DNA of 63,411 nucleotides from Branchiostoma floridae (Eukaryota > Chordata > Leptocardii > Amphioxiformes > Branchiostomatidae). Shown piece after piece: positions 1 to 8,727 of this stretch; the first letter of the stretch is position 1; each line of letters opens with the position of its first letter. Under the pieces are notes generated by a model. It did no database searches. It was given only the letters and a program-made list of their open reading frames with translations, and was not told where the DNA came from. Made by a program: the position numbers and the translations under genes. The stretch spans positions 6,917,812 to 6,981,222 of the forward strand of contig NC_049980.1 of NCBI RefSeq assembly GCF_000003815.2, read 5' to 3'.

Positions 1-2
1 AC

Positions 3-1541
3 GAAATGTATGACGGGAGGATGGTTTTCTTTAGGTATGTGGGGCAGCCCCGTACCTGCTTGAGATGCAACCAGGAAGGGCATGAGTCGGCAAATTGTGC
101 AGTAACATTTTGCAACAAATGCCAGTCCATTGGGCATTTGGCCATGGATTGTACCAACGATGTTGTGTGCCTCAGTTGCAGGGCAGAGGGACATACGGCT
201 CGCCGTTGTCCCCTGTCCTTCGCAAACAGGATTAAGATGGGAGCCAGTTGGGCTAAGAGCCAAGAGCTCCCGGCAGGTGTGAGTCAGGTCCGTGAACACC
301 ATGATGGAGGGGTTCCTCAGGCTGCAAATAAGCCTGATCGGTCGGAACTGGCCCATGTTTCTGACGCAGAGTCTGGTGTATCTGATCCTGTTTCGCCTCC
401 AGGTCATCCTGGCAGTGTGGACCCGGGTACTTCTTCGGCTGTGAAGTCGGATGTTTCTTCTCCGGTCGCGGAGTCGGAGGCTTCTCCTCCGGTCGCGGTG
501 GTTGAGCCGTCTGAGGACGTGCTGTCGGAGGCCGCTCCTTCGCTGACCAAGTTTTCTCCGGTCGCGGTGGTTGAGCCGTCTGAGGACTTGCTGTCGGGGG
601 CCGCTCCTTCTCTGACCAAGTTTTCTCCGGTCGCGGTGGTTGAGCCGTCTGAGGACGTGCTGTCGGAGGCCGCTCCTTCTCTGGCCAAGCCTGGCCTTTC
701 TTCCTCTTCTAGCGAGCAGGTACCCTCAACATCTGCTGCTCCGGTACCGGCCCCTCGCGCCCGGTCCCAGAGAAGGAGGCGTAAGGCGGCCAGTCCAATC
801 CGACCTGTTACTCGTCGGTACATGTGTCAGGGTTGTGAGTTGGATTACACAATCACTCTGGAGGTGGTGTCTTGTCATCAGTGCAAGGCAGACATAACTC
901 CAGAATCTGCTCTCCTTGCTTTCTGTGAGGGCCCAGTTTGTCAAAGCGATAATCGCCTCTTTCTTTGTCAGAGCTGCCATGATGGCAACTCTGATATTGC
1001 TGACAAAGATTCCAGGAAAAGGTGTAGGGGCGATTCCAGTGAGGGATCTGCCTCTGCAAAGACTTTGTCGAAAGGAAAAAAGATTCGTAAGGAGCCGGAT
1101 TCCGACTCCAGTCTTGTTATCGAGGAGTTTCCCTCGGAGAGTCTTCGTTCTGTGGACGGTAACGAGTCTGACTCTACTGTTGGCTCCAGAAGCCTCATCA
1201 TTGATGAGGATACTTCGGATGCCTCTCAGGCTCCAAGTCCCGATTTGGTAGCAAAGGCGAGAGCCATTGTCATCTCCTCTGACTTGTACAAGAATAAGGC
1301 TGTCTTTGTGTGCAACCAGTTTATTTCTCATGGTTGTGACGAACTCTTGCATAGTTTTAGGTCTTTGAAATCCCACCTTGCAAAGGCGCATGGCATCTCC
1401 GGGGACGTTGTGCCTTGTAAGGTTGGTAATTGTTCGAGGTTTTTTAAAACCACGATGTTATGTCTCAAGCACCTCTACAATGTCCACCCCCAATTTGTTA
1501 ACCGAATTGGTGTGGAAGGAATTGATGATCTGTACCACTAA
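3..1541 (+). CDS. LINE ORF1 protein, zinc-knuckle nucleic-acid-binding, 5'-truncated by window edge
   Basis: The frame is open from the first base, so the N-terminus lies upstream and the Met at 6 is probably internal. Counting from that Met, three CCHC knuckles occupy residues about 18-31, 36-49 and 55-68, typical of gag-like ORF1 proteins that coat LINE RNA. A Pro/Ser/Glu-rich linker follows, containing three 23-residue repeats. Next is a second cysteine cluster (about 274-326, several CxxC pairs, PHD- or B-box-like in spacing). After a basic/Ser-rich stretch come two C2H2-like fingers near the C-terminus (about 436-497). The stop TAA is at 1539-1541, 14 nt before the ORF2 Met. The expected role is RNA binding and RNP assembly; this is inferred from the motifs. 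Confidence 0.85.
   Translation, partial: EMYDGRMVFFRYVGQPRTCLRCNQEGHESANCAVTFCNKCQSIGHLAMDCTNDVVCLSCRAEGHTARRCPLSFANRIKMGASWAKSQELPAGVSQVREHHDGGVPQAANKPDRSELAHVSDAESGVSDPVSPPGHPGSVDPGTSSAVKSDVSSPVAESEASPPVAVVEPSEDVLSEAAPSLTKFSPVAVVEPSEDLLSGAAPSLTKFSPVAVVEPSEDVLSEAAPSLAKPGLSSSSSEQVPSTSAAPVPAPRARSQRRRRKAASPIRPVTRRYMCQGCELDYTITLEVVSCHQCKADITPESALLAFCEGPVCQSDNRLFLCQSCHDGNSDIADKDSRKRCRGDSSEGSASAKTLSKGKKIRKEPDSDSSLVIEEFPSESLRSVDGNESDSTVGSRSLIIDEDTSDASQAPSPDLVAKARAIVISSDLYKNKAVFVCNQFISHGCDELLHSFRSLKSHLAKAHGISGDVVPCKVGNCSRFFKTTMLCLKHLYNVHPQFVNRIGVEGIDDLYH
489..692 (+). repeat. three 69-bp tandem repeats inside ORF1
   Basis: Units start at 489, 558 and 627. Each is 69 bp and encodes 23 residues beginning PVAVVEPSED. 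The copies differ at only a few bases, so the in-frame expansion is recent. It lengthens the acidic, probably disordered linker between the two cysteine-rich parts of ORF1. Confidence 0.9.
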
Positions 1542-1555
1542 TTCCTCACATTCCG

Positions 1556-4500
1556 ATGTTGTTTGACATTCCTTCTCTATGTAGCCTCATGGTTCTTATT
1601 GCTACACTCAATGTCTGTGGGCTCCGTAGTCCGCAGAAGAGGAGGCAGGTTTTCGGCTTTTGCCGTCAACATAAATTTGACGTTGTTTGCCTCCAAGAGT
1701 GCCATGTTTCGTCAACATCTGAAGCGGTGCTCTGGGAGAAGGAATGGGGAGGCCAAGCGTTTTGGGCATTGGGCTCCTCCCAATCTAGAGGTGTGGGTAT
1801 TTTACTCTCTCCATCTTTCAATTTTGATGTGGTTAAAAAGTCTTGTGACGATAGTGGGCGTGTTGTCTGTGTCGTCTTGTCCGATGGTGTGCGTAATTTC
1901 AAAGTTTGTAACATGTATGCTCCTAACATTTCTGCGGAGCGTACTGGATTTTTTAAAAATTTGTATAAGTTTCTGTCGGGGGCTGAGCCCCTTATTTTGT
2001 GCGGTGATTTTAACTGCGTTGAAGATGTTGATATTGATAAGAGGGGCGGGAACCCGGCTCATGGTAGTGGCGGTTCCACCATTTTAAAAGACATTTGCGC
2101 CGATTTTAATGTGCATGACTCTTGGAGACATGAGAATCCTTCTAAAAAGGTCTTCACTTGGAGACAGCCGACCAAAGGTATTGCCTGTCGGCTGGACCGA
2201 TTTTATTCGTCTAAATGCCTCGTCGTTTCAAACTACTGGTTTTTACCCGCATATTTTACAGACCATGACTGTGTGTCCTTGTCAATTTTACCGGATGTGA
2301 AGAAGAAGCCTGGCTTGTGGAAATGTAATGTATCGATTTTAAAAAGAGACAAAGTTTTAAATGATTTTAAACTCGCTTTTAACAATTGGAAGACTTTGAA
2401 ACCAGGTTTTCCTTCTTTGCGAGCCTGGTGGGATGATGTAAAGGCTAGAACTCGCTCTCTCCTGATCAGAATTTCTTGTGAACTGGCTAGGGAGAGACGG
2501 GAGTCCATGTTTACCTTGAATAATGAACTTGTCGATCTCACCAACAAGATGAACGACGGGGCCTCTTCGGCGGACATCTTGCGTAGGTATGAATGTACTA
2601 AGTCTTCCTTGTCCGAGTTGTCCGCTGAGGAGGCTCGCGGTGCTTTTGTTCGGTCCAGAGTCAAGCAATTTGTCGAGGGGGAAAAATGTACCTCGTATTT
2701 TGTAAGCCAGGCCTCTTCCCGAAGTAGGCAGCGACGCATTTCTTCGGTCAGAGATTCTACTGGACGTATTGTCCAAGATGACGAGGAGATTTTAGATGTT
2801 TTTAAGCTATTTTATGAAGACCTTTTTAGTGCTGAGCCTATTGATAAGTGTGAGGCGAATAACCTTTGTAACAATTTAGAAGGGTCTTTGGATCCTGATG
2901 AAGTCTCTTCATTAGAAGGTCCTCTTTCATTGGATGAGCTTTGGGCTGCATTGCGCAGTATGGAGAATAATAAGTCCCCTGGCAGTGACGGTCTCCCGAA
3001 GGAATTTTATGTCGCTTTCTGGGACGTCATTGCCGGGGATCTCCTCTCAGTTTATGAGGAAGTTTTTTCGTCTGGCGAGCTCTCTCAGAGCCAGAGTTTT
3101 GGTGTTATTACTCTCCTTCCAAAAAAAGGGGACCCTCTGGACCCGAAGAACCGTCGCCCAATCTCTTTGTTAAATTGCGATTATAAGATTCTTGCAAAGG
3201 TTCTTAACAATAGGCTTAAGATGGTTGCCGCCTCGGTCATCAGTCCTGACCAGACATGCGGTATACCAGGCCGGTCGATACAATGTAACCTACTTTTGAT
3301 GAGAGATATCGTTACATATGTTAATATGAATAACTTTGACTGTGCGATCATTTCTCTGGATCAGGCCAAGGCCTTTGATAGAGTGAATATTGATTTTCTT
3401 CACTTGACTCTTGCGAAGATGGGTTTTGGCCCGGTTTTTCGCAAATGGGTTGCTATATTGTACCACAACATTACCAGTGCTGTTTCCGTCAATGGGTCGC
3501 TATCATCTTCTTTTTCTCTCTCAAGAGGTGTTCGGCAGGGGTGCCCTATGTCACCCCTGCTGTACGCAATTTCTTTGGAGCCATTTGCCGCTACAGTAAG
3601 GGCCGACGCTGCGATTCACGGCCTCAGGTTGCCTGGTGGCCGTGAAGTTAAGATCTCGCAGTATGCGGACGATAACTCGGCTATTGTTACAACCGATGAG
3701 TCGATCCGCCGGCTCTTTGCTGTTATTGACATGTATAACAGAGGTTCCGGGTCTCTTTTAAATCTTGACAAATGTATGGGTCTCTGGCTAGGTAGTTGGA
3801 GGAAAAGACTCGATTGTCCGAAGAATTTTAAATGGACATCTGTATCCATACGTTTATTGGGAGGTACTTTTGGAAGTGTTAATATGCCTTTAGTCAACTG
3901 GAGGGAGAGGCAAGCTAAGTTTGAAGCGGTTCTGCGAAAGTGGGACAGCTTCTCTTTATCCTTCGCTGGCAAGGTTGTCGTCGTTAATAACCTTGCTTTC
4001 TCTACTTTGTGGTATATTGCTCCTGTATTTTCTCCTCCCGAGTCAGTCGTCAAGGACATTACGAGAGCCGTCTTTAAGTTTTTCTGGAGTTCTCGTGCAG
4101 AAATGGTCTCTAGACAGACAGTTATGCTACCTTTGGACAAAGGTGGATGGGATCTCATTGATTTTGGAGTGAAGGCCAATTGTTTTTATTGTCGGCCGTT
4201 TACCAATATTCTTGACCGGCCGGATCTTCCATGGGTCCAGTTGGCAAAATATTGGCTGGGTTTTTTTGCCCGTCGTTTTGAACCATCGTCGTGGTCTAAC
4301 AGTTCCCCCCACTCTCCTGAGGCTCCACCTCACTATTCTTTGATGCGGAAGCTCACCTTGGAATTTGTTAATGCTTCTGCTTCGAAGACTTGGGACAAGA
4401 TATGCACCGTGCAGTCTTTGTACAAAGCTGCCATTTTAGCTCGTTCTCATACCCCTTCCGCTTGTTTTTTAGAGCGGGGTGTTGATTGGTCGCTTGTTTT

Positions 4501-5050
4501 TTCAACGGTGCATAACATTCTCCTTGAGAATAACCTAAAGGAGCTTTCCTGGAAGGTCGCACATGGGGCTCTCAAAACCAACTACTTGACTTGTTCGATT
4601 TGGCACAGAACTCCTTCCCCTCTTTGTCCGAGGAGAAACTGTAGAGCTACGGAGACCGTTACCCATGCCATCTGGTCTTGTGGCGAGGTGCTCCTGACCT
4701 GGACTTGGGTCGAAGGATTCATTAGGCGATGGGTGGTCTCTAGTTTTCGTGTTTCTCGCGCGGTCGCTCTCTATGGTGTTATGTCGTCTACCCTGAAGAA
4801 GTGTAAGAGAGATGTCTGCACCTACATTTTGGCCGTCGCTCGGTCTAAGATTTGGTGGTCCAGGTGTCAGGCTCTCTTTGACAATAATTTCGTATTTCAC
4901 ATTGAGCTGGTGTCTCTAATCAAGGAGGCTCTTAGGTTTAAACTCAAGATGGAGTTTGTTCGACTTGGTTCTGAAAGTTTCTTGGCTGAGTGGTGCCAAT
5001 CTGTTAGATGGGCAAGTGTGCGGACGGGAGTTTTGGTTCTACGTTTTTAG
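1556..5050 (+). CDS. LINE ORF2: endonuclease / reverse transcriptase
   Basis: This 1164-residue polyprotein nicks target DNA and copies the element RNA (target-primed reverse transcription). The N-terminal APE-type endonuclease begins at once: TLNVCG near residue 15, catalytic Glu in QECH (about 48), GDFN (about 150-153) and TDHD (about 235-238), all present. The RT domain covers about 450-780, with NNKSPGSDGLP, RPISLLNCDYK, GVRQGCPMSP and the catalytic YADD (703-706). A C-terminal zinc-finger-like segment CPRRNC...THAIWSC (about 1024-1042) matches the RVT finger of L1-group elements. The start could be the Met at 1556 or the one at 1589, which sits directly before the endonuclease core. The frame differs from ORF1, so translation needs reinitiation or a bypass. 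No disabling mutation is visible. Confidence 0.92.
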   Translation: MLFDIPSLCSLMVLIATLNVCGLRSPQKRRQVFGFCRQHKFDVVCLQECHVSSTSEAVLWEKEWGGQAFWALGSSQSRGVGILLSPSFNFDVVKKSCDDSGRVVCVVLSDGVRNFKVCNMYAPNISAERTGFFKNLYKFLSGAEPLILCGDFNCVEDVDIDKRGGNPAHGSGGSTILKDICADFNVHDSWRHENPSKKVFTWRQPTKGIACRLDRFYSSKCLVVSNYWFLPAYFTDHDCVSLSILPDVKKKPGLWKCNVSILKRDKVLNDFKLAFNNWKTLKPGFPSLRAWWDDVKARTRSLLIRISCELARERRESMFTLNNELVDLTNKMNDGASSADILRRYECTKSSLSELSAEEARGAFVRSRVKQFVEGEKCTSYFVSQASSRSRQRRISSVRDSTGRIVQDDEEILDVFKLFYEDLFSAEPIDKCEANNLCNNLEGSLDPDEVSSLEGPLSLDELWAALRSMENNKSPGSDGLPKEFYVAFWDVIAGDLLSVYEEVFSSGELSQSQSFGVITLLPKKGDPLDPKNRRPISLLNCDYKILAKVLNNRLKMVAASVISPDQTCGIPGRSIQCNLLLMRDIVTYVNMNNFDCAIISLDQAKAFDRVNIDFLHLTLAKMGFGPVFRKWVAILYHNITSAVSVNGSLSSSFSLSRGVRQGCPMSPLLYAISLEPFAATVRADAAIHGLRLPGGREVKISQYADDNSAIVTTDESIRRLFAVIDMYNRGSGSLLNLDKCMGLWLGSWRKRLDCPKNFKWTSVSIRLLGGTFGSVNMPLVNWRERQAKFEAVLRKWDSFSLSFAGKVVVVNNLAFSTLWYIAPVFSPPESVVKDITRAVFKFFWSSRAEMVSRQTVMLPLDKGGWDLIDFGVKANCFYCRPFTNILDRPDLPWVQLAKYWLGFFARRFEPSSWSNSSPHSPEAPPHYSLMRKLTLEFVNASASKTWDKICTVQSLYKAAILARSHTPSACFLERGVDWSLVFSTVHNILLENNLKELSWKVAHGALKTNYLTCSIWHRTPSPLCPRRNCRATETVTHAIWSCGEVLLTWTWVEGFIRRWVVSSFRVSRAVALYGVMSSTLKKCKRDVCTYILAVARSKIWWSRCQALFDNNFVFHIELVSLIKEALRFKLKMEFVRLGSESFLAEWCQSVRWASVRTGVLVLRF

Positions 5051-5402
5051 AAGTCCTTGTCGTAGTAGTCTTTGTTTGGTGCTACAGTCTGTCTTTGCTA
5101 TTGGTGGATTGTCTGTTAGATGTTCAGTGTGTGTGCTCAGTCCTTCACTATGGTGTTCCCCTTCTACTCTCTAGTCCTCTTTATAATTTCCAGTTTGCTT
5201 TGATGTGTCGTTTCTTGGCAGAAGGTTGGGCGGGTGCAAGTCTGCCTCGGGTGGAATGGCACATCATTTTTCTTTGTTTCCATTCATGAGTTGTTTCTTC
5301 TTATATTATGATGGTTTTCAGTTTGGTCTCTGTCTGTATTACTAAAACTGTTTGTATACCCAAAATAACAAAGGGCCTTTGGAAGGGGCTTTGGAAGGGC
5401 TG

Positions 5403-7032
5403 GGTTAAAAGGTCCGTCCATTGATCCATGGAAAAAAGCTGGCGTAAAGCCTTGCCTGGCGGCAAGGCAAAAAGTTTAACACCCTATGCTATAGGATATG
5501 TAGCATACATTATAAAGTTTGTAGTACTCTATACACATGCAGTTTCAAAGAAGCATCAGCATATATAGGATATGTCACATCGTATCATTATCCATGTCAT
5601 TCCTTTTTTGGCGACAAGTGAGGCACCAATGGGATGTTAGATAACGCGTGTTTTGGGTATAATAATACCAAAAAAACTGCCTAAAACGTTCTTGTTTGCA
5701 ACATACTTGACAACTTTATGGATCTTGTTTCATTGCCATTTTCAGCACATTTTAAACTTACCGTTGACATGGTCAACTACTAGTGAAATTCGTTTGTTGA
5801 CTTTGTAATACAGTATATGTAATATACACATGCTCCAAGGGAAAAGCACAGTTAAGTATGTAACACCAATTTTATACAAGTCATCATTTGTATGTCACCA
5901 GGAATTAAATCCTGAGTTATGTGAATACTCTGTTTAAACTTTAAACCATATAGTTATCAATAGCTGTCAGAACAAGAGCGCAGAAGTTACGGCATCTACG
6001 TGTTGTAATAGTCTATTGCAGATGTACATGCATTTGCATACGTTTATAGAAAGAATGATAAAACATTGATCTCATCATCTGTACACCATTGCAATGTTTA
6101 CATGCATGTCTTTGATATATCTTCTACAGTTCCTTCACAAAAATGAACGATAATACAACATGTACTTCTATATGTAAGATTTTTTTCACCCTAGTAGTTT
6201 ATATTACCCTTGGGTAAAATGGTATCTAAATACCTTAATTTGACAGTATATATCAGCAACATGATTACTTGAAAAGTTCACATTTTAGCCAAAATTCTGC
6301 ATATTCTATATCAAGTCCCAGCCAGAATTTTCCATGAATTTGTACCAACAGTTGAAGAACCAGGTCTCTTTCTAAGTGTAAAAACAACTTTTTTACACAC
6401 TCGATAATTACAAAACACAATAAAAATTGTCACAATGGGGAAGAATATTTGTCTGTCTAGATGTTCTATATCTCTGGTGGTAACATTATTGGCCACATGG
6501 AGAACCAATTGACCCACAGTTGTCATAGAAATAGACATCATACCTTGAGTTTTCTTGATAGTAATGCAATGTATGTATGTAGTCAATGCATGGCAGAGGT
6601 TTGTGCGTAGTTGTACTTGGTTTGTTGAAATGCTCTTTCCCAAGGCTGTACATAGGTGGGTTTTTTTTCTTCACAAAAGCGACTTGCACAAGATTAGCCT
6701 GGTATCCAGCCTTTGCAAAAAGGTATTTGCTGAAAGGACAGACTCCGGAGCTATAATACGGCTGGATACCAGGCTAGCACAAGGCCTCCTTACAAGGCCA
6801 GCACATATAAAAGGATGACATACATCCCTGAGAGCACACAACACTCCTTTGGTTACTCTTTAAACTACATATGTCTGCCTTATAGACTCAACTTTATGCA
6901 CTATGCAACTATAATGGGTTCTATCAATCCACTAAGTTGAAATGTTAACCTTTCAGCGTTTTACGAACCCAGGATTCTTCAAGGTCTCTCCAACAGTCAC
7001 TTAAATCCTACGATGCACAAGACACTATCGTC
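5403..7032. other. AT-rich intergenic stretch between LINE and TBCEL stop
   Basis: No gene is recognisable. The TBCEL 3' UTR should lie in the right part (minus strand), but I could not place its poly(A) signal. A TAGCCTGG-type miniature element is at 6695-6776. The rest is AT-rich single-copy-looking DNA with only short chance ORFs. Confidence 0.5.
6695..6776. mobile_element. TAGCCTGG-type miniature inverted-repeat element
   Basis: The left end TAGCCTGGTATCCAGCC is the inverted complement of the right end GGCTGGATACCAGGCTA, giving 17-bp arms around a short centre. A longer relative with the same ends is at 32570-32759, and further hairpins with TAGCCT/AGGCTA ends are at 23692, 27049 and 33676. 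It is non-coding and the superfamily is unknown; the ends fit a TA target. Confidence 0.7.
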
Positions 7033-7995
7033 TCACATCTGCAGCTCTTTTTTAGCCTGGAACTTGTCCGCAGGACCTGAGCCTGACTTTGGCGGGTTCT
7101 TCTTAGATGGAGATGACGGCACGGAGGGAGGCCTGGGCCATATCAAGAGCTCGTGTCCGTCCCTGATCTGGTAGGAATACAAGTTCTTGTCGTATTTCAG
7201 TTCCTCGGTATGACAGATGTGCCCGTCGAAGTTGAGGTCCGTGTTGATGTGAATCACGCGGATCTTGTTGGGCGGCAGCCCGGTCCAGTCCTTCAGGCTC
7301 CTCTTGAACTCTTTCAGAGTCTGCTGTACATTCAGGTCCATCACCTTCACGCTTTCTTCAAACTTGACCTGGACGTGAGCGGTGGTCTGTGGCGTCAGGT
7401 CGACCTCAACCAGCGGGTCCAGCACGCCATGGATGCTGACGAGGGCGTGGTATCTCTCCGGCTTCTCCTCGCTGTCCAGGAAGTGTCGGATGAAAGCCCG
7501 CTCCGCGTCCTCTCTCTCCGCTTCGCTCACAGAGCTCCCGTTCAGGCGCACGATTTGTGGCAACCTGGCTATAACCATCTGCCTTCTCAGCTTCTCATCT
7601 GAGATGTCGTCAAGAAGAGGTACCCCCAGCATCCGGACGTCCTTCAACTGATTTAAACTGTTGAACTTCTCCAGACTCTCCCAGGAACCCACCCCTGTGT
7701 TGGAGATGTTCAGCTTCTGCAGGCACAGGAAAGTCTCTTGCAGCTGTTCGGTGGGGGCCTCTATGTCCTTGAGCGGCACCTCATGCATGACCAGGCTCAC
7801 CAGACTGGGGAAGGTCTCACCAAGCTTGCAGACCTCGGCCCAGCTCTGGAGGTTGTTCCCGTTAAAGTGGAGGATCTTCACGCTGGGGAACGACCGAGGT
7901 GGTTGGTCTACACCGGAGTAGTTGTTCATACTTAGATGGAGCTCCTCCACATTTGGTGTCTGCTCCAAAATGTTATACACGGTCTTCCAAGGTAC
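7033..7995 (-). CDS. TBCEL: TBCEL-like (tubulin-folding cofactor E-like), coding exon 3 (last)
   Basis: This large terminal exon encodes residues 139-458 of a 458-residue protein; human TBCEL has 424. The acceptor is ccccag|GTACC at 7996-7997, phase 0. The exon carries the later leucine-rich repeats, the conserved block ERLxDxER-like (here EREDAERAFIR, about 298-310) and a ubiquitin-like domain at about 344-425. A Pro/Ser/Lys-rich tail of about 34 residues has no counterpart in the human protein as I recall it. TBCEL differs from TBCE in lacking the N-terminal CAP-Gly domain, and none is encoded here. Family role: cytoplasmic regulator that destabilises tubulin and lowers microtubule levels; the Drosophila homologue acts in sperm individualisation. 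The stop is at 7033-7035. Confidence 0.9.
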   Translation of the reverse strand, partial: VPWKTVYNILEQTPNVEELHLSMNNYSGVDQPPRSFPSVKILHFNGNNLQSWAEVCKLGETFPSLVSLVMHEVPLKDIEAPTEQLQETFLCLQKLNISNTGVGSWESLEKFNSLNQLKDVRMLGVPLLDDISDEKLRRQMVIARLPQIVRLNGSSVSEAEREDAERAFIRHFLDSEEKPERYHALVSIHGVLDPLVEVDLTPQTTAHVQVKFEESVKVMDLNVQQTLKEFKRSLKDWTGLPPNKIRVIHINTDLNFDGHICHTEELKYDKNLYSYQIRDGHELLIWPRPPSVPSSPSKKNPPKSGSGPADKFQAKKELQM

Positions 7996-8520
7996 CTGGG
8001 GAGACATTAGAAACACAGGCATTGCAATAAATTGTTTGACTGTATCGAATCTTCTACATAAAAGCTGCTCTTAATGCCCTCAAGTTGTGGATGTCAATGG
8101 AAATCTCCAAAGCCTTCAGTTAATCATTCAAAAATTTTTACGTTTACCGGAACCCTTTTAAAGTGTATTAATAGTCTACTATTGCACAGTCCAAATCATT
8201 TCCAAAAACAAACCCTCCTATTTTGCATACTTTACTATGACTGATGACAATTAATAAATAGGCATTTCTTTTATTCAATGTTCTAAGATTGTGCCTGTGT
8301 TCAATTTGTGCTTTGTAGGTACATGTATCTCTTTGAGCTCACTTATGGAACAGGTGCCTCCAACACATCATAATACTGTACAAATGTATACTAGAACATA
8401 AATGTAGAACTTAGACAAGACAGGGAAAAGACAGAAGAAAAATTTGCGGTGGTTTTGAGTTCGCGATAAAAAAAAAAACACTACAAAAATTGCTGCATTT
8501 ATAGTAATTGTAAAACATGA

Positions 8521-8722
8521 TACTGTAAATGCAGAAATGTTTGCGGTGGATTGATGCTCGCGGATTTCGCGGTGACCACTTCACCGCGAACTTAAAACCA
8601 CCGCGAATATTTTTCTATTATGGTATTAGACTGCAGTCTATGGTGTTACCGCGAAATTAAATCCACTGCAAAAAGTCCTTTTTCCCGCTACCGCGAAACT
8701 AAATCCCCATGCATTTACAGTA
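8521..8722. mobile_element. CGCGAA-rich MITE (TACTGTAAATGC ends), copy 1
   Basis: The ends are TACTGTAAATGC and GCATTTACAGTA. The interior is built of alternating GCGGT / ACCGCGAA blocks with the constant segment TATTATGGTATTAGACT. Four other copies occur in this window, near 33256 (right half), 35023, 58879 and 62105. The element is non-coding and probably TA-targeted. It sits directly beside the last satellite unit in TBCEL intron 2. Confidence 0.8.
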
Positions 8723-8727
8723 GTAGT

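Larger units (their letters stand above)
1..5402 (+). mobile_element. Tx1/L1-group non-LTR retrotransposon (LINE), 5' end outside window
   Basis: A two-ORF LINE lies on the plus strand. ORF1 carries three CCHC zinc knuckles. After a 14-nt spacer and a frame change comes ORF2, with an apurinic-type endonuclease, a reverse transcriptase and a C-terminal Cys-rich finger. The order and the RT motifs fit the Tx1 branch of the L1 group better than CR1/L2, but the clade is judged by eye. Downstream of ORF2 is about 320 bp of 3' UTR. The likely 3' end is a short tandem of GGGCTTTGGAAG-like units at 5372-5400, instead of a poly(A) run. ORF2 has no stop or frameshift, so the copy looks young. Its 5' UTR, ORF1 start and target-site duplication cannot be seen. 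Confidence 0.85.

Noticed and set aside
404-823. 139-codon minus-strand frame inside ORF1
   Set aside because: It is the antisense of the 69-bp repeats. Its own internal repetition comes from them.
1563-2087. 174-codon frame overlapping ORF2
   Set aside because: An alternative-frame shadow of the endonuclease region.
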